Assembly (NCBI GenBank): GCA_937870635.1
Contig: CALMZP010000169.1
Coordinates: 1 to 50,744 of the forward strand
Origin: an uncultured Acidobacteriota bacterium
Lineage (GTDB): Bacteria; Acidobacteriota; Thermoanaerobaculia; Gp7-AA8
Reading direction: 5' to 3'
DNA length: 50,744 nucleotides
Below, in pieces: positions 1 to 8,814 of this stretch. Below the pieces are notes generated by a model. It had not been told where the DNA came from. It worked only from the letters and a program-made list of their open reading frames with translations, and searched no databases. The stretch's first letter is position 1. Every line of letters starts with the position of its first letter. The translations under genes and the position numbers were made by a program.

Positions 1-717
<717 letters not shown>

Positions 718-744
718 CCTTGGCCGGGCGGTCCTTGAATGACA

Positions 745-772
745 GGGCGGCCTTGCGGCCGCCCGTTTTGTT
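745..772 (+). terminator. Rho-independent terminator
   Basis: A perfect 8-bp stem GGGCGGCC (745-752) and GGCCGCCC (757-764) with loop TTGC is followed by GTTTTGTT. It sits 28 bases after the stop at 717 and just before the 3' end of the convergent gene at 780, so it ends the plus-strand transcript. Confidence 0.8.
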
Positions 773-779
773 CTCACGG

Positions 780-2327
780 CTACTTCTTCAGCGATCTGGC
801 CAGGTCCGTGCTCCGTTTGATCGCCCGGTCGACGAACTCGAAGATCTGGGTTTCGGCGGCGCGCACTGCCTCCGTGATGTGTTTGGGAGCGAGGTCGTCG
901 TGACCCTTTTTCAGCATCGACTCAAGTTTCTTTTCATCGTCAGGGACCTCCTGCGCGATGAGATTGACGAGCGATCCGAAAATTGCCCGACGCATGTCCT
1001 GCACTGGCAGCAACGAGGTGTCCTGGCGATGATCACGTTCCTCGGCCGTGTATTGCTGCGCCTTCAGGAGGCTGCGCATCGCCAGCGAAGCGTCCGCCGT
1101 AATGAGAAGGTCTTCCACGATGTCCGCGAGTGCCCCGTGACCGAAGTAGCGCGACAACGCCTCCTCGGCGACCAGGCCGATGCGGATCAGAAGATCCCAT
1201 GGACAGGGATGCGGTTTCGGAAGCTGCAGCTCGATGACCTCCGGATCGAAACGGACGAGCGTCGCGATCAGCCATGGCCAGCAGTAGCGGCGGCCGACCG
1301 GCGCGAGCCACCGGACCGTGTTCAGATAGTACGTCTTGATCTTCTGGTACTCGGGGGTGGGCGCACCTCCGATGTAGAGACCTTCGCGAGGCACGCCTGT
1401 CGTGTCGGGCACTCCGCCGGCGCCGTTGAGGTTGATGTTCACGAAGTGATGCCAGGTGGCATCGCACACGACTCGCCCGACGCCGGCCGGGTTTCCGTCG
1501 TAAGCCGAGATCGCACCGAAACAACGCGGTTTGACCGGCGGCTTGTTGATGTGCGCCGTGATGAAGCGGCCTGCGGAGATCGAGACCGCGACCACTTGAG
1601 GCGCGATTCGAGGGCCTCCGCCGATCGGCGCCGGCCACTCCTCTACCCCGGCGAACGAACCGGCGACAGGTGCAGGCGCGACGCACTCGCTCTCGTGTGC
1701 GTGATCGGGAAGAAAATCGACGGCACCCGATGAGTGCCGCAACACCGGATGGACGCTCCAGGTCGAGGCGACGTTGTCCGGCCCGCCGTTCGAGAAGAAG
1801 ACCGGGTAGATCGCCTGTGGAAAGTGATCGGCCTGATCGTCGAATTGTTTGATCCCGTCGACTCCCGGGTTGACGACGGTGTCGTGCCGGCTCGGGTTGG
1901 TCATCGGAATCGTGGCCCAGTTCCGCATCCCTCGTACACGAGGCACACTGGTTCCCATCCCGGCACCGATGGTCTCGTGGTCGCCGGTGGCGAAGACGCC
2001 GCCGCCGTTCTGCATGAACTGGGCGATCGTGGTCTGCTCCGGTGCTCCGAGAGCGAGCGTGCTGAATCCGAAGAGCCAGATCTGATCGTAGTTTGCTGTC
2101 GCCACCGCCGGCGACGCGGTGGCGAAGTTGAATCCCGAGCCGCGATGTGCGGTCGTTACAGCATGGCCGGCTCCGGTGATGATTCCGACGAACTCCGAGA
2201 GCCCGAACATTCCCGCACCGAAATTGAGCGAGCCGTCGGCAACCATGAGGATTTTCTGCGGACAGGGAAAACGGAAGATGATCTCGAGATAAGGATTTCC
2301 TTTGAGCACCCCGGCGTCGGGCGGCAT
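780..2327 (-). CDS. Class I glutamine amidotransferase-fold (ThuA-like) hypothetical protein
   Basis: A 515-aa protein without an evident signal peptide. The N-terminal ~220 residues read like a ThuA/GATase-type alpha/beta fold: KILMVADGSLNFG, a buried strand YDQIWLFGF, then FMQNGGGVFATGDHE, where the nucleophile elbow would sit. No catalytic Cys is present there, so enzymatic activity is doubtful. A middle region has Trp/His-rich blocks such as VCDATWHHFVNINL. The last ~130 residues are helical, charged and of unknown function. The ATG at 2327 is preceded by a strong AGGAGG (2334-2339), which fixes the start. The gene stands alone, with a leader hairpin and an inverted-repeat promoter motif upstream. 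Family assignment is tentative. Confidence 0.7.
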   Translation of the reverse strand: MPPDAGVLKGNPYLEIIFRFPCPQKILMVADGSLNFGAGMFGLSEFVGIITGAGHAVTTAHRGSGFNFATASPAVATANYDQIWLFGFSTLALGAPEQTTIAQFMQNGGGVFATGDHETIGAGMGTSVPRVRGMRNWATIPMTNPSRHDTVVNPGVDGIKQFDDQADHFPQAIYPVFFSNGGPDNVASTWSVHPVLRHSSGAVDFLPDHAHESECVAPAPVAGSFAGVEEWPAPIGGGPRIAPQVVAVSISAGRFITAHINKPPVKPRCFGAISAYDGNPAGVGRVVCDATWHHFVNINLNGAGGVPDTTGVPREGLYIGGAPTPEYQKIKTYYLNTVRWLAPVGRRYCWPWLIATLVRFDPEVIELQLPKPHPCPWDLLIRIGLVAEEALSRYFGHGALADIVEDLLITADASLAMRSLLKAQQYTAEERDHRQDTSLLPVQDMRRAIFGSLVNLIAQEVPDDEKKLESMLKKGHDDLAPKHITEAVRAAETQIFEFVDRAIKRSTDLARSLKK

Positions 2328-2363
2328 CAGCTACCTCCTGTTCGAGTGAAAGCTGCAGAGATG

Positions 2364-2390
2364 TCACGCGCTGCTCGCGCAAGCGCGTGA
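2364..2390 (-). other. Leader hairpin before the 780-2327 gene
   Basis: TCACGCGCT (2364-2372) and AGCGCGTGA (2382-2390) form a perfect 9-bp inverted repeat with a 9-base loop. It lies in the presumed 5' untranslated region, about 25 bases before the Shine-Dalgarno. It could be an attenuator-like or protein-binding leader structure, or a dyad operator. There is no U-tract in the minus direction. Confidence 0.45.
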
Positions 2391-2410
2391 GCATGAATCC
2401 GAATGGAGGA

Positions 2411-2457
2411 AAAGTAATGTCGAGACGGAGCAAAGTCCTTACGGAAGTCTGAAAAAT
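2411..2457 (-). promoter_or_regulatory. GTAAGGACTT-N15-TTAC motif, copy 1
   Basis: Read on the minus strand this region contains an ATTTTT run, then GTAAGGACTT, 15 bases, and TTACTTT. The same arrangement with identical internal spacing occurs at 17915-17960. GTAAGG and the distal ATTAC form imperfect inverted half-sites, as expected for a dimeric regulator or a specialised promoter. It lies 84 bases upstream of the start of the 780-2327 gene. Confidence 0.4.
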
Positions 2458-2595
2458 GACTGAAAAATGGCTGAGGCATGGGGGCCGGTTGCCGGACGTA
2501 CGATGCATCGATCACCCGAGGAAGTCCGCGAAAAGCCACTCCAGACATGCTGTCGACTCCCTCCGCAGGGTCGTTCCGCATGCTAACCTCGGGCA

Positions 2596-3126
2596 ATGCG
2601 CTTCGATGAGGTGCTCGCTTCATTCGTCGGCTTTTTCGAGCGCGAGGGCGTGCGATATGCGGTCATCGGGGGACTGGCCATGCAGGCGTTCGGATATTCT
2701 CGCTTCACCCGCGACATCGATTTCGCAGCCGAGAAGGGAGCCCGCGCACGGATCGTGGCCTTCGCCGAGTCGCTCGGGTACGAAACTCTCCACGTCTCAG
2801 AGGGATACTCGAATCATCTGCACCATGATCCCGCAAAGGGCCGTGTCGACTTCATGTACGTCGATGAAGAGACGGCCGGCAAGTTGTTTCCGCAGACGTC
2901 GCTCAAGCCGGTGCTGGGAGATCTGCAGGTCCGGATTCCGCGGCCCGAGCATCTCGCCGCCATGAAAGCCATTTCGATGAAGAACTCGCCGCAGCGGGTG
3001 CTGATCGATTCGCCCGACGTCCAGTTTCTGCTGTCCCTGCCGGAGACCGACCGCACCGAAGTCCGGGAGTACTTTGCGCGGCACGGCTTGTTGGAGCTCT
3101 TTGATGCCATCGCCAGACAAGCGTGA
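2596..3126 (+). CDS. Minimal nucleotidyltransferase (AbiEii/DUF6036-like)
   Basis: A 176-aa cytoplasmic protein with the core of the polymerase-beta-like nucleotidyltransferase fold: YAVIGGLAMQAFGYSRFTRD and then IDF (about residues 21-43). This carries the GG helix-turn, the Arg/Thr positions and the two acidic metal-binding residues DID. A later acidic strand, KGRVDFMYVD, fits the third carboxylate. Proteins of this size and layout are often toxins or half of a two-gene toxin-antitoxin-like module that transfers nucleotides to RNA or protein. The following small gene starts inside this gene (23-bp overlap), consistent with a coupled partner. Whether it acts as a toxin is inference. Confidence 0.8.
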   Translation: MRFDEVLASFVGFFEREGVRYAVIGGLAMQAFGYSRFTRDIDFAAEKGARARIVAFAESLGYETLHVSEGYSNHLHHDPAKGRVDFMYVDEETAGKLFPQTSLKPVLGDLQVRIPRPEHLAAMKAISMKNSPQRVLIDSPDVQFLLSLPETDRTEVREYFARHGLLELFDAIARQA

Positions 3127-3301
3127 TCCGATCGACTTTTCCACGGTCCCGACGACCCCTGAGGACGTGGAAATGCTCCAGGCGGTTCGAAGACTCGATC
3201 GGCTCGGGCCGGCCGAGTATCTCGATTTCCTGCTCGCCTTCAGCGATCGTCATCCTCCCGGACGCGACATTCCGCCGAAGCACGAGCCCTTCATCTTGTG
3301 A
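3104..3301 (+). CDS. Small partner protein of the nucleotidyltransferase
   Basis: A 65-aa acidic protein starting at ATG 3104 inside the 3' end of the nucleotidyltransferase gene. GGAG at 3093-3096 is a well-placed ribosome site. No transmembrane segment or signal is seen. The sequence (PTTPEDVEMLQAVRRLDRLG, then EYLDFLLAF) predicts a short helical protein. The overlap implies coupled expression and suggests an antitoxin or regulatory subunit, but I recognise no family. It ends before a non-coding gap leading to the convergent dehydrogenase gene. Confidence 0.6.
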   Translation: MPSPDKRDPIDFSTVPTTPEDVEMLQAVRRLDRLGPAEYLDFLLAFSDRHPPGRDIPPKHEPFIL

Positions 3302-3387
3302 AGGCGGCTCCGAATGCCGTTCGGATCGAAAGCGAGGATCGTTTCCGTTGCAGCTCGCCGCCCGGACCCTGACCGGCGAGCGACGAT

Positions 3388-4308
3388 TCACATCGCCAGC
3401 AGCACTTTCAGCACGCCCGGCCGCCGCGCATGCTCGAAGGCCGCGACGGCGTCATGGAGGGGAAAGACGCTGTCAATGAGCGGCCGCGGATCGAGCGCTC
3501 CGGAAGCAAGAAGCGGGAGCGCCGGCGCGAACGGGCCGCAGCGCGATCCGATGAGTGTGATCTCGTCGACAACCAGCGACGAGGCGTTGATTCTGAGATC
3601 GCCCGCATAAGTGCTCTTCATGACCAGCGTTCCGCGGGGCCGGAGCGCGCGGCGGGCCACTTCGAACCCTTCCGGGCTGCCGCTGCATTCGATGGCGATG
3701 TCGAAGGCGCGCGCGGGCACATCGGCCGTGGCAACTCCGCGATGCCGGCCCGCAACGGTGAGGCTGCATCCCGTCAACGCCAGCGTGGCCGCGATCAGCT
3801 GGCCGAGCTTTCCGGCCCCTACGATCAGCACGCGGTCGTTGGGACCGATTTTCACCTGCTCCTGAATCTCCAGAGCTGCCGCGAGCGGCTCGGTGAACAC
3901 CGCGATCTCCGGCGGCATCTCGGCGGGCACGACGTGCAGGTTGTCGACCGGCAGCGTCAGGTATTCGGCGAATGCCCCGTTGCGATTGACGATCCCCAGC
4001 ACGCTGCGGCGCTCGCAGTGTGTGGAACGGCCATGGCGACAGGCCTCACAGGCGTGACAGACAGCATTGATCTCCCCGACGACGCGGCGTCCGGCGAGCT
4101 CCGGTCCTCCGCTCGCGACCACCCCCACGAACTCGTGACCGGGGATGCCGGTGAAGGGGTAGTACCCCCGCGTCAGCTCGATGTCGGTATTGCAGATTCC
4201 GGCGAGGAGAACACGGACGAGCGCCTCGCCCGCCGGCGCCACGGGTCTGGCGACCTCGCGAAGGGAGAGCGACTGCTCTTCGAGCCAGAGCGCCCGCATC
4301 AGCGTCAT
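3388..4308 (-). CDS. Zinc-dependent alcohol dehydrogenase (MDR family)
   Basis: A medium-chain dehydrogenase/reductase of about 306 aa from ATG 4308. The N-terminal GroES-like domain has the catalytic zinc site GICNTDIE and GHEFVG and the structural zinc loop CHACEACRHGRSTHC with four Cys. A TEPLAAALE helix precedes the Rossmann domain with GAGKLG (nucleotide binding). It should oxidise an alcohol or polyol, or reduce the corresponding carbonyl, with NAD(P) in the cytoplasm; the substrate cannot be told. The frame extends upstream to 4380, but the family begins at MRALWLEE, so 4308 (or 4299) is preferred although no strong ribosome site is seen. It is shorter than typical ~340-aa members, compact in the C-terminal part. 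Confidence 0.88.
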   Translation of the reverse strand: MTLMRALWLEEQSLSLREVARPVAPAGEALVRVLLAGICNTDIELTRGYYPFTGIPGHEFVGVVASGGPELAGRRVVGEINAVCHACEACRHGRSTHCERRSVLGIVNRNGAFAEYLTLPVDNLHVVPAEMPPEIAVFTEPLAAALEIQEQVKIGPNDRVLIVGAGKLGQLIAATLALTGCSLTVAGRHRGVATADVPARAFDIAIECSGSPEGFEVARRALRPRGTLVMKSTYAGDLRINASSLVVDEITLIGSRCGPFAPALPLLASGALDPRPLIDSVFPLHDAVAAFEHARRPGVLKVLLAM

Positions 4309-4434
4309 GGTGTCAGGTCTGGAAAAACAACTTTTCTTCCATTTGTAACCGCCCTCCGGAGGTCGCGAGGGTGTCGTCATTCTGGTGCTTGGATGGCGCG
4401 GGGTGCTAGTCCCGGGATCTAGTAGTTCAACACG

Positions 4435-5646
4435 TTATCTCACCTGATCCGACACGATGACCCCGTCGATGAGCACATGCGTCACGTGCGTCGTGTATTC
4501 GAAAGGATCGCCGTCGAAGAGCGCGAGATCAGCGTCTTTCCCCGCTTCGATGGATCCGACGCGATCGGCGATGCCGAGGATTCGCGCGGCATCGATGGTG
4601 ACCGTTGCCAGCGCTTCGGCCGGCGTCAGGCCGTTCGCCGCGGCCACGGCCGCCTCGAACAGCACAACCCTGGTCTTCGGCACATAGCCCTCGAAACCGC
4701 TCTGCAGCGCGACGGGAATGCCCGCCCTGCGCAGCGTGGCCGCGGTCTCGAAGCTGAGATTCTCCCGATCGCCGTACGACCGGGACATCGTCGGATGCAG
4801 GATCACCGGGATTCCCGCCGCCTTGATCTGGTCGACGACGAGGTACGCCTCCGATGCGCTGTCGAGAATGATGCGGATGTCGAACTCCTTCGCAACGCGC
4901 AGCGCGGCGAGGATGTCGCGGGCGCGATCGGCGGTGACGAGCAGCGGCAGTTCCCCGCGCACGACTCTGGCCAGCATCTCCAGACCGAGGTCGCGGGAGG
5001 GCTTGCCGTCGTCTTTCGCGGAGGCGGATTTGCGCGAATACTCCTGCGCCTTCACGAGCTCGCCGCGGAGCATGGCGATTTCCTTCGGGCGAGTCCCGGG
5101 CGCTTTGTTGTCCTCGCCGAGGCCCGCTTCGCCGAGTGCGACCGCGATCATCGCTTCGGGACGCAGCATCGCTTCTTCGACGGAGTTGCCGCGCGTCTTC
5201 ACGATCATCGTCTGGCCGGACATGAGAGCCGCCGGCGCATGCCCGGTGTGAATCGTCGTCACCCCGAACCCTCGGATCCACGAGACGAGCTCTTCGCGCG
5301 GATTGTAGGCGTCGATCGCCCGCAGCTCCGGCTGCATTGCTTCGGTTCTCTCGACCTGATCCTGATCGTGAGGCTGATTCAGATAGCCGGCGAGGCCGAC
5401 CACCGTGTGGGCATCGATGAGTCCCGGCGTCACGGTCCGCGCTTCGATGACACGGTATCCGGCGGGGACGGCCAGCGAGGCGCCGACGCCCTCGATTTTC
5501 CCATCGCGAACGAGGACGACGCCGTTGCGGATCGGAGGGCCGGTCATGGTATGGATCGTTCCGGCCTTGACGGCGATGGGTGCCGCGGGCTGTGCAGAGG
5601 CGGCGGCAGGCGTGAGCAGCAGCAGTACGAGGATTGAATGCTTCAC
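4435..5646 (-). CDS. Secreted amidohydrolase-like protein lacking metal ligands (probable pseudoenzyme)
   Basis: A 403-aa protein with a signal peptide (MKHSILVLLLLTPAAASAQ), starting at GTG 5646. It has the amidohydrolase composite layout: an N-terminal beta-sandwich (GKIEGVGASLAVPAG), the TPGLIDAH strand, a TIM barrel and a C-terminal AGKDADLALFDGDPF strand. Compared with its upstream neighbour every metal position has changed: HxH is DAHTVV, the HHHTHRHDD block is LLVTADRARD, LQHVSEG is LDSASEA, and the late FHTDDG is LQSGFEG. It is therefore unlikely to be a binuclear or mononuclear metal hydrolase of the usual type. GTGA overlap with the neighbour indicates translational coupling and perhaps a heteromeric complex in the periplasm. 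Confidence 0.85.
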   Translation of the reverse strand: MKHSILVLLLLTPAAASAQPAAPIAVKAGTIHTMTGPPIRNGVVLVRDGKIEGVGASLAVPAGYRVIEARTVTPGLIDAHTVVGLAGYLNQPHDQDQVERTEAMQPELRAIDAYNPREELVSWIRGFGVTTIHTGHAPAALMSGQTMIVKTRGNSVEEAMLRPEAMIAVALGEAGLGEDNKAPGTRPKEIAMLRGELVKAQEYSRKSASAKDDGKPSRDLGLEMLARVVRGELPLLVTADRARDILAALRVAKEFDIRIILDSASEAYLVVDQIKAAGIPVILHPTMSRSYGDRENLSFETAATLRRAGIPVALQSGFEGYVPKTRVVLFEAAVAAANGLTPAEALATVTIDAARILGIADRVGSIEAGKDADLALFDGDPFEYTTHVTHVLIDGVIVSDQVR

Positions 5647-6938
5647 CGCGCGTCTCCTTCACCGATGCAGTCGAGATGGAGGACCTGGTCGCGGCTGGCT
5701 CCGTAGCCTCCCACGGCGTAGAGCCGGTCCTTCGGGTCGTCACGATCGAAGACTTTCCGGCCTTCGACCCACGTTTCCAGAACGTGGGTGTAAACGCTCA
5801 GGGGATCGCCGGAGAGGATGATGAAATCGGCATCCTTGCCGGGAGCAAGGGTGCCGACGCGGTGGTCGAGCTCGAGCATCCTGGCATTAGAGATGGTCAT
5901 CGCCTCCAGCGCCTTCGCGCGCGACATGCCCGCGCGAACGGCGAGTGCCGCGGAGCGCAGAAACAATCTCGAATCGGTGATGCCGTCGTCGGTGTGAAAT
6001 CCGACGAGGACGCCCGCGTCGTCGAGCACTTTGCCGGTCGTGTACGAGAGGTGCCGCGTCTCGAGTTTCCCGCCCGGGCTGTCGATCATGATGATCGATG
6101 CGGGCGCGCCGGCGGCAGCGATCTCGCGGGCCACGCGCCATCCTTCGCTGACGTGCTGGAGAACGACGCGGAACCCGAATTCCTTCGCCAGGCGGAGCAC
6201 GGTGAGGATGTCGTCGTGCCGATGCGTGTGGTGATGGACGACGCGCTTCCCCTCCAGCACCTCGGCGAGCGCTTCCATGGCCAGGTCGCGGTCGGGCCGC
6301 TTCGATGGATCGCCGCGCCGCATTTTCTCGCGGTATTCCTGCGCTTTGACGAACTGTTCGCGGATGAGGGCGGCCGCCTTCGCGCGCGTGCCGGGGAAGG
6401 GAGCGGCTCTCCGCGGATTCGTGCCGTTGGCCATCTTCAGTCCTCCGGCCACTCGCCCGTCGGGGAGTCGGATCATGAGGTCGTCGATGCTGTTGCCATC
6501 GCGAAGCTTGAGGTAGATCGTCTGCCCGCTGAGCAGATGGCCCGATCCGGGCATGATGTTGACGGTCGTGATGCCGCCCGCCTGCGCTTTCTGAATGCCG
6601 GCGTCGCGTACGTTCACCGCATCCATCACGCGCACTTCCGGCTGAATCGGATTGCTGCTGTCCGCGCCGGCAGCCTCGCCGATGTGGCTGTGGGAATCGA
6701 CGAGCCCGGGCATGATGGTCCTGCCCGTGAGATCGACGCGCTCCGCACCGGCGGGGATGGTGACGGATCCCGTCGCCCCGACGGCGACGATCGTTCCCTC
6801 TCGGACGATGAGCGTTCCGCTCTCGATCTCGGGGCCGGAGACCGGAATGACCTTCGCCCCTGTGAAGGCAATGGTCTGCGCGGTCACCGTGGAACAGAGA
6901 AGCAGCGCGCCGATTGGCGGCAGAAGCAATCTTCGCAA
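5643..6938 (-). CDS. Secreted amidohydrolase (imidazolonepropionase-like)
   Basis: A 431-aa protein with a signal peptide (MRRLLLPPIGALLLCSTVTA) and complete metal motifs: MPGLVDSHSHIG near residue 80, HHHTHRHDD, LQHVSEG and FHTDDG, with the terminal APGKDADFIILSGDP strand. It belongs to the amidohydrolase superfamily of exported cyclic-amide or dipeptide hydrolases; the substrate is unknown. The start is TTG 6938, preceded by an AGGGAG-type ribosome site, and it is chosen because it gives an intact signal peptide. Its stop overlaps the start of the ligand-less paralogue by four bases (GTGA), so the two form one operon. The shared layout indicates tandem duplication followed by loss of the active site in one copy. 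Confidence 0.9.
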   Translation of the reverse strand: MRRLLLPPIGALLLCSTVTAQTIAFTGAKVIPVSGPEIESGTLIVREGTIVAVGATGSVTIPAGAERVDLTGRTIMPGLVDSHSHIGEAAGADSSNPIQPEVRVMDAVNVRDAGIQKAQAGGITTVNIMPGSGHLLSGQTIYLKLRDGNSIDDLMIRLPDGRVAGGLKMANGTNPRRAAPFPGTRAKAAALIREQFVKAQEYREKMRRGDPSKRPDRDLAMEALAEVLEGKRVVHHHTHRHDDILTVLRLAKEFGFRVVLQHVSEGWRVAREIAAAGAPASIIMIDSPGGKLETRHLSYTTGKVLDDAGVLVGFHTDDGITDSRLFLRSAALAVRAGMSRAKALEAMTISNARMLELDHRVGTLAPGKDADFIILSGDPLSVYTHVLETWVEGRKVFDRDDPKDRLYAVGGYGASRDQVLHLDCIGEGDAR

Positions 6939-7022
6939 TGTGGACTCCCTCGCAGTTCGTTTCGGGCGCTCAGTCTAGCGGATTCGAGGGGGCGCGCCAG
7001 ATTCTCATCCCTGGCGAGATGA

Positions 7023-7694
7023 ATGAGGACCGCCGCACCCTTCTGGTTGCCCGGCACCCTGGCTATGATCGCGGTGTTGACCGTTCCGCTTCGTCCCGCG
7101 CTCGTATTCGTTCTGATCCTCGGCGCCTTTCCCGGTTCCGCCGCTCCGGAGAAAGTCGGGCGGGCGATGGTGACCTTCTACTACACCCTCGACGAATCGA
7201 CTCCGCGCTATGCGGGAGAACCTTCGGTAGACCTTCGCGGGCCGAGCGGCAAGGTGATCGCCCGCACGACGCGGCGCTTCCGGAACGCCCTCGTGGTGCA
7301 GGGCACAGGGGTTCTCCGGGACGGACGGACGGTCTTCTACTACGGAAAGGTGGGCGGAGAGCACCGGTTTCGTCTGACGTCGAAGTCGAAGTATGGGATC
7401 GGCAGCACGGGATGCGAGCTCGTTCCGTTTCGCACGATCGCTGTGGATCCGAACTTCGTACCGCACCGGTCGAAAGTGTACATACCGGAGATGAAGGGCG
7501 CCCGGCTTCCGGACGGGACGATCCACGACGGCATGTTCGTAGCCACCGACCGCGGGCACTTCAAGGGTGCACGAGTCGATCTCTTCGTAGGGATCGGCTA
7601 TGCAGGATCGAAGGTTTTCAGCCGGCACGGTTATGGCTCCCGCTCGAGGGTCACGATCTACGTCGACGGCAAGACGCGGAAGTGCCGGCCGTGA
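7023..7694 (+). CDS. 3D-domain (MltA-like double-psi barrel) exported protein
   Basis: A 223-aa protein with a hydrophobic N-terminal segment serving as signal or anchor (PALVFVLILGAFPGSAA). The C-terminal half contains the 3D domain named for its three aspartates: FRTIAVDPNFVP, then a VYIPEMKG turn, MFVATDRG and VDLFVG. In MltA-type and resuscitation-promoting-factor proteins this barrel acts on peptidoglycan, so a cell-wall role in the periplasm is likely. Upstream residues (YYTLDESTPRYAG, RDGRTVFYYG) resemble the beta-rich lead-in of stand-alone 3D proteins. An alternative start at ATG 7065 would shorten the N-terminus without losing the signal. It is a single gene, divergent from the amidohydrolase pair. 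Confidence 0.82.
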   Translation: MRTAAPFWLPGTLAMIAVLTVPLRPALVFVLILGAFPGSAAPEKVGRAMVTFYYTLDESTPRYAGEPSVDLRGPSGKVIARTTRRFRNALVVQGTGVLRDGRTVFYYGKVGGEHRFRLTSKSKYGIGSTGCELVPFRTIAVDPNFVPHRSKVYIPEMKGARLPDGTIHDGMFVATDRGHFKGARVDLFVGIGYAGSKVFSRHGYGSRSRVTIYVDGKTRKCRP

Positions 7695-7702
7695 TCACGG
7701 CA

Positions 7703-7739
7703 GTCACCCGTCACTCGTCACTCGTCACCCCCGTCACCT
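7703..7739 (+). repeat. Tandem GTCACYC heptamer repeat
   Basis: Four head-to-tail heptamers (GTCACCC, GTCACTC, GTCACTC, GTCACCC) occupy 7703-7730 and a fifth, GTCACCT, follows after two bases. It lies directly after the stop of the 3D-domain gene in the short intergenic space. It is a simple tandem repeat with no spacers and no flanking mobile gene. Confidence 0.7.
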
Positions 7740-7825
7740 GACTCGACTTGTGTTACCGTTTTCCCGCCCACACCTGACCGCCCGGTCTGACGTCACTCGC
7801 TTCTCTCGCATTCCCCGAAAACAAC

Positions 7826-8329
7826 ATGAAGAGTGGACTCGTGTGTGCGGTTCTTCTCATCCATGCATCGTGTCTGGCCGCGGCGATGTCCCGCGTCGTC
7901 GAGGTCCGCGACAGCCGGACGGTCGTCGTGCAATCCAACGGCATCGCGGTTGTGATCCAGCTTCGCGAGGTCGTCGTTCCGAATGGCGATGAACCGGCCG
8001 CGGTGGAGTACCTCCGGCGAACGCTCGACGGGCGATGGGTCTATGCCGAAAGGGGCGACGTCTATCGCTCGCCCGACGGCCTGTACGTGAACGACGCCAT
8101 GAGACGCCGGGCCTGGCTCGGCGCGACGTATATCGGAGAGCTCGCCTTCCCCGCTGCCCGCCGGTCGATGACGCATCTTCTCGGCAACTCGCCCCAGGCA
8201 GAGAAACCCCCTTCGAAACGTGCGAAGGCCAAATCGCGTCCACGGACCCGATCGCGCCCGCCGGTGAAGCGATTCAACGCCGCGAAGCCGAGGCCGTATA
8301 TCTCATCGAGTACAAACGGAGGACAATGA
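7826..8329 (+). CDS. Exported SNase-like (OB-fold) small protein
   Basis: A 167-aa protein with a signal peptide (MKSGLVCAVLLIHASCLAAA). Residues ~22-75 follow the staphylococcal-nuclease-like pattern: VVEVRDSRTVVVQSNG, IQLREVVVPNGDEPAAVEYL, GRWVYAERG, as in domains where a basic loop and a small barrel hold a substrate. The canonical catalytic Arg/Glu/Arg set is not clearly preserved, so nuclease activity is uncertain. The C-terminal ~50 residues are very basic and low-complexity (KRAKAKSRPRTRSRPPVKR), suggesting nucleic-acid or envelope binding. The stop overlaps the next start as ATGA, so it is coupled to the Spy-like gene. Confidence 0.7.
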   Translation: MKSGLVCAVLLIHASCLAAAMSRVVEVRDSRTVVVQSNGIAVVIQLREVVVPNGDEPAAVEYLRRTLDGRWVYAERGDVYRSPDGLYVNDAMRRRAWLGATYIGELAFPAARRSMTHLLGNSPQAEKPPSKRAKAKSRPRTRSRPPVKRFNAAKPRPYISSSTNGGQ

Positions 8330-8793
8330 TGACGACACGACGGAAAACGATTCTGGGGATTTCAGCGGCGCTTGCCCTCGGTCTCGCCGCTTCGCCCTTC
8401 CTGATGGCGCGAGGGCATGGACCGAAAACCTTCGGGGGCCACTTCGGGCACCACGCCGGGTTCGGAAAGATGTCGGAGCTCATGAAAGAGCTCGACTTGA
8501 CGGCCGAACAGAGAGAGGCGCTTCACCGGATTCATGAGACGACGTTCGGGAACAACAGGCAGGTCCGCGCGGCGCTGCATTCCGGATTCATGGATGCCGC
8601 TCAGGTTCTCGTCGCCGATCCTCGGAACGTCCAGGGAGCGCGCGCCGCGATCGCAGCGCAGCAGGCATCCATCGACCAGCTGAAGGAGAGTGCCCTCGGC
8701 GCGGTTTCGCAGGCCTTGGCCGTTCTGACGCCGGAGCAGCGCGCGAAACTCGCGGCGCACATCGAGGAGCATCGCGGCGACCTCACCCGGTAA
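8326..8793 (+). CDS. Spy/CpxP-family periplasmic protein
   Basis: A 155-aa exported protein with a signal peptide (TILGISAALALGLAASPFLM) and a His/Gly-rich mature start. Two LTxxQ motifs, LTAEQREALHRIH and LTPEQRAKLAAH, bracket a helical body. These are the hallmark of the Spy/CpxP/ZraP group of periplasmic chaperones and metal-linked stress sensors. ACGGAGGACA gives a strong ribosome site before ATG 8326, and the ATG overlaps the upstream stop. The His-rich segment (RGHGPKTFGGHFGHHAG) hints at metal binding. A terminator follows at 8815. Confidence 0.85.
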   Translation: MMTTRRKTILGISAALALGLAASPFLMARGHGPKTFGGHFGHHAGFGKMSELMKELDLTAEQREALHRIHETTFGNNRQVRAALHSGFMDAAQVLVADPRNVQGARAAIAAQQASIDQLKESALGAVSQALAVLTPEQRAKLAAHIEEHRGDLTR

Positions 8794-8814
8794 CATGGCG
8801 TGTGCCCTCGCAGA

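Noticed and set aside
2449-2476. CTGAAAAATGRCTGA direct repeat as an operator
   Set aside because: It is a short A-rich repeat in non-coding DNA; too little to claim function apart from the neighbouring GTAAGGACTT motif.
1033-2508. Minus-strand frame overlapping the amidotransferase-fold gene in another phase
   Set aside because: Its composition is Arg/Ser-rich shadow; the 780-2327 frame has a strong ribosome site and structured motifs.
3302-3387. Possible gene or terminator between the small partner protein and the dehydrogenase
   Set aside because: No stem with a T-run and no open frame with a ribosome site could be seen.
7703-7739. GTCACYC tandem units as a CRISPR or iteron array
   Set aside because: Heptamers have no spacers, no cas or rep genes are near, and only five units exist.
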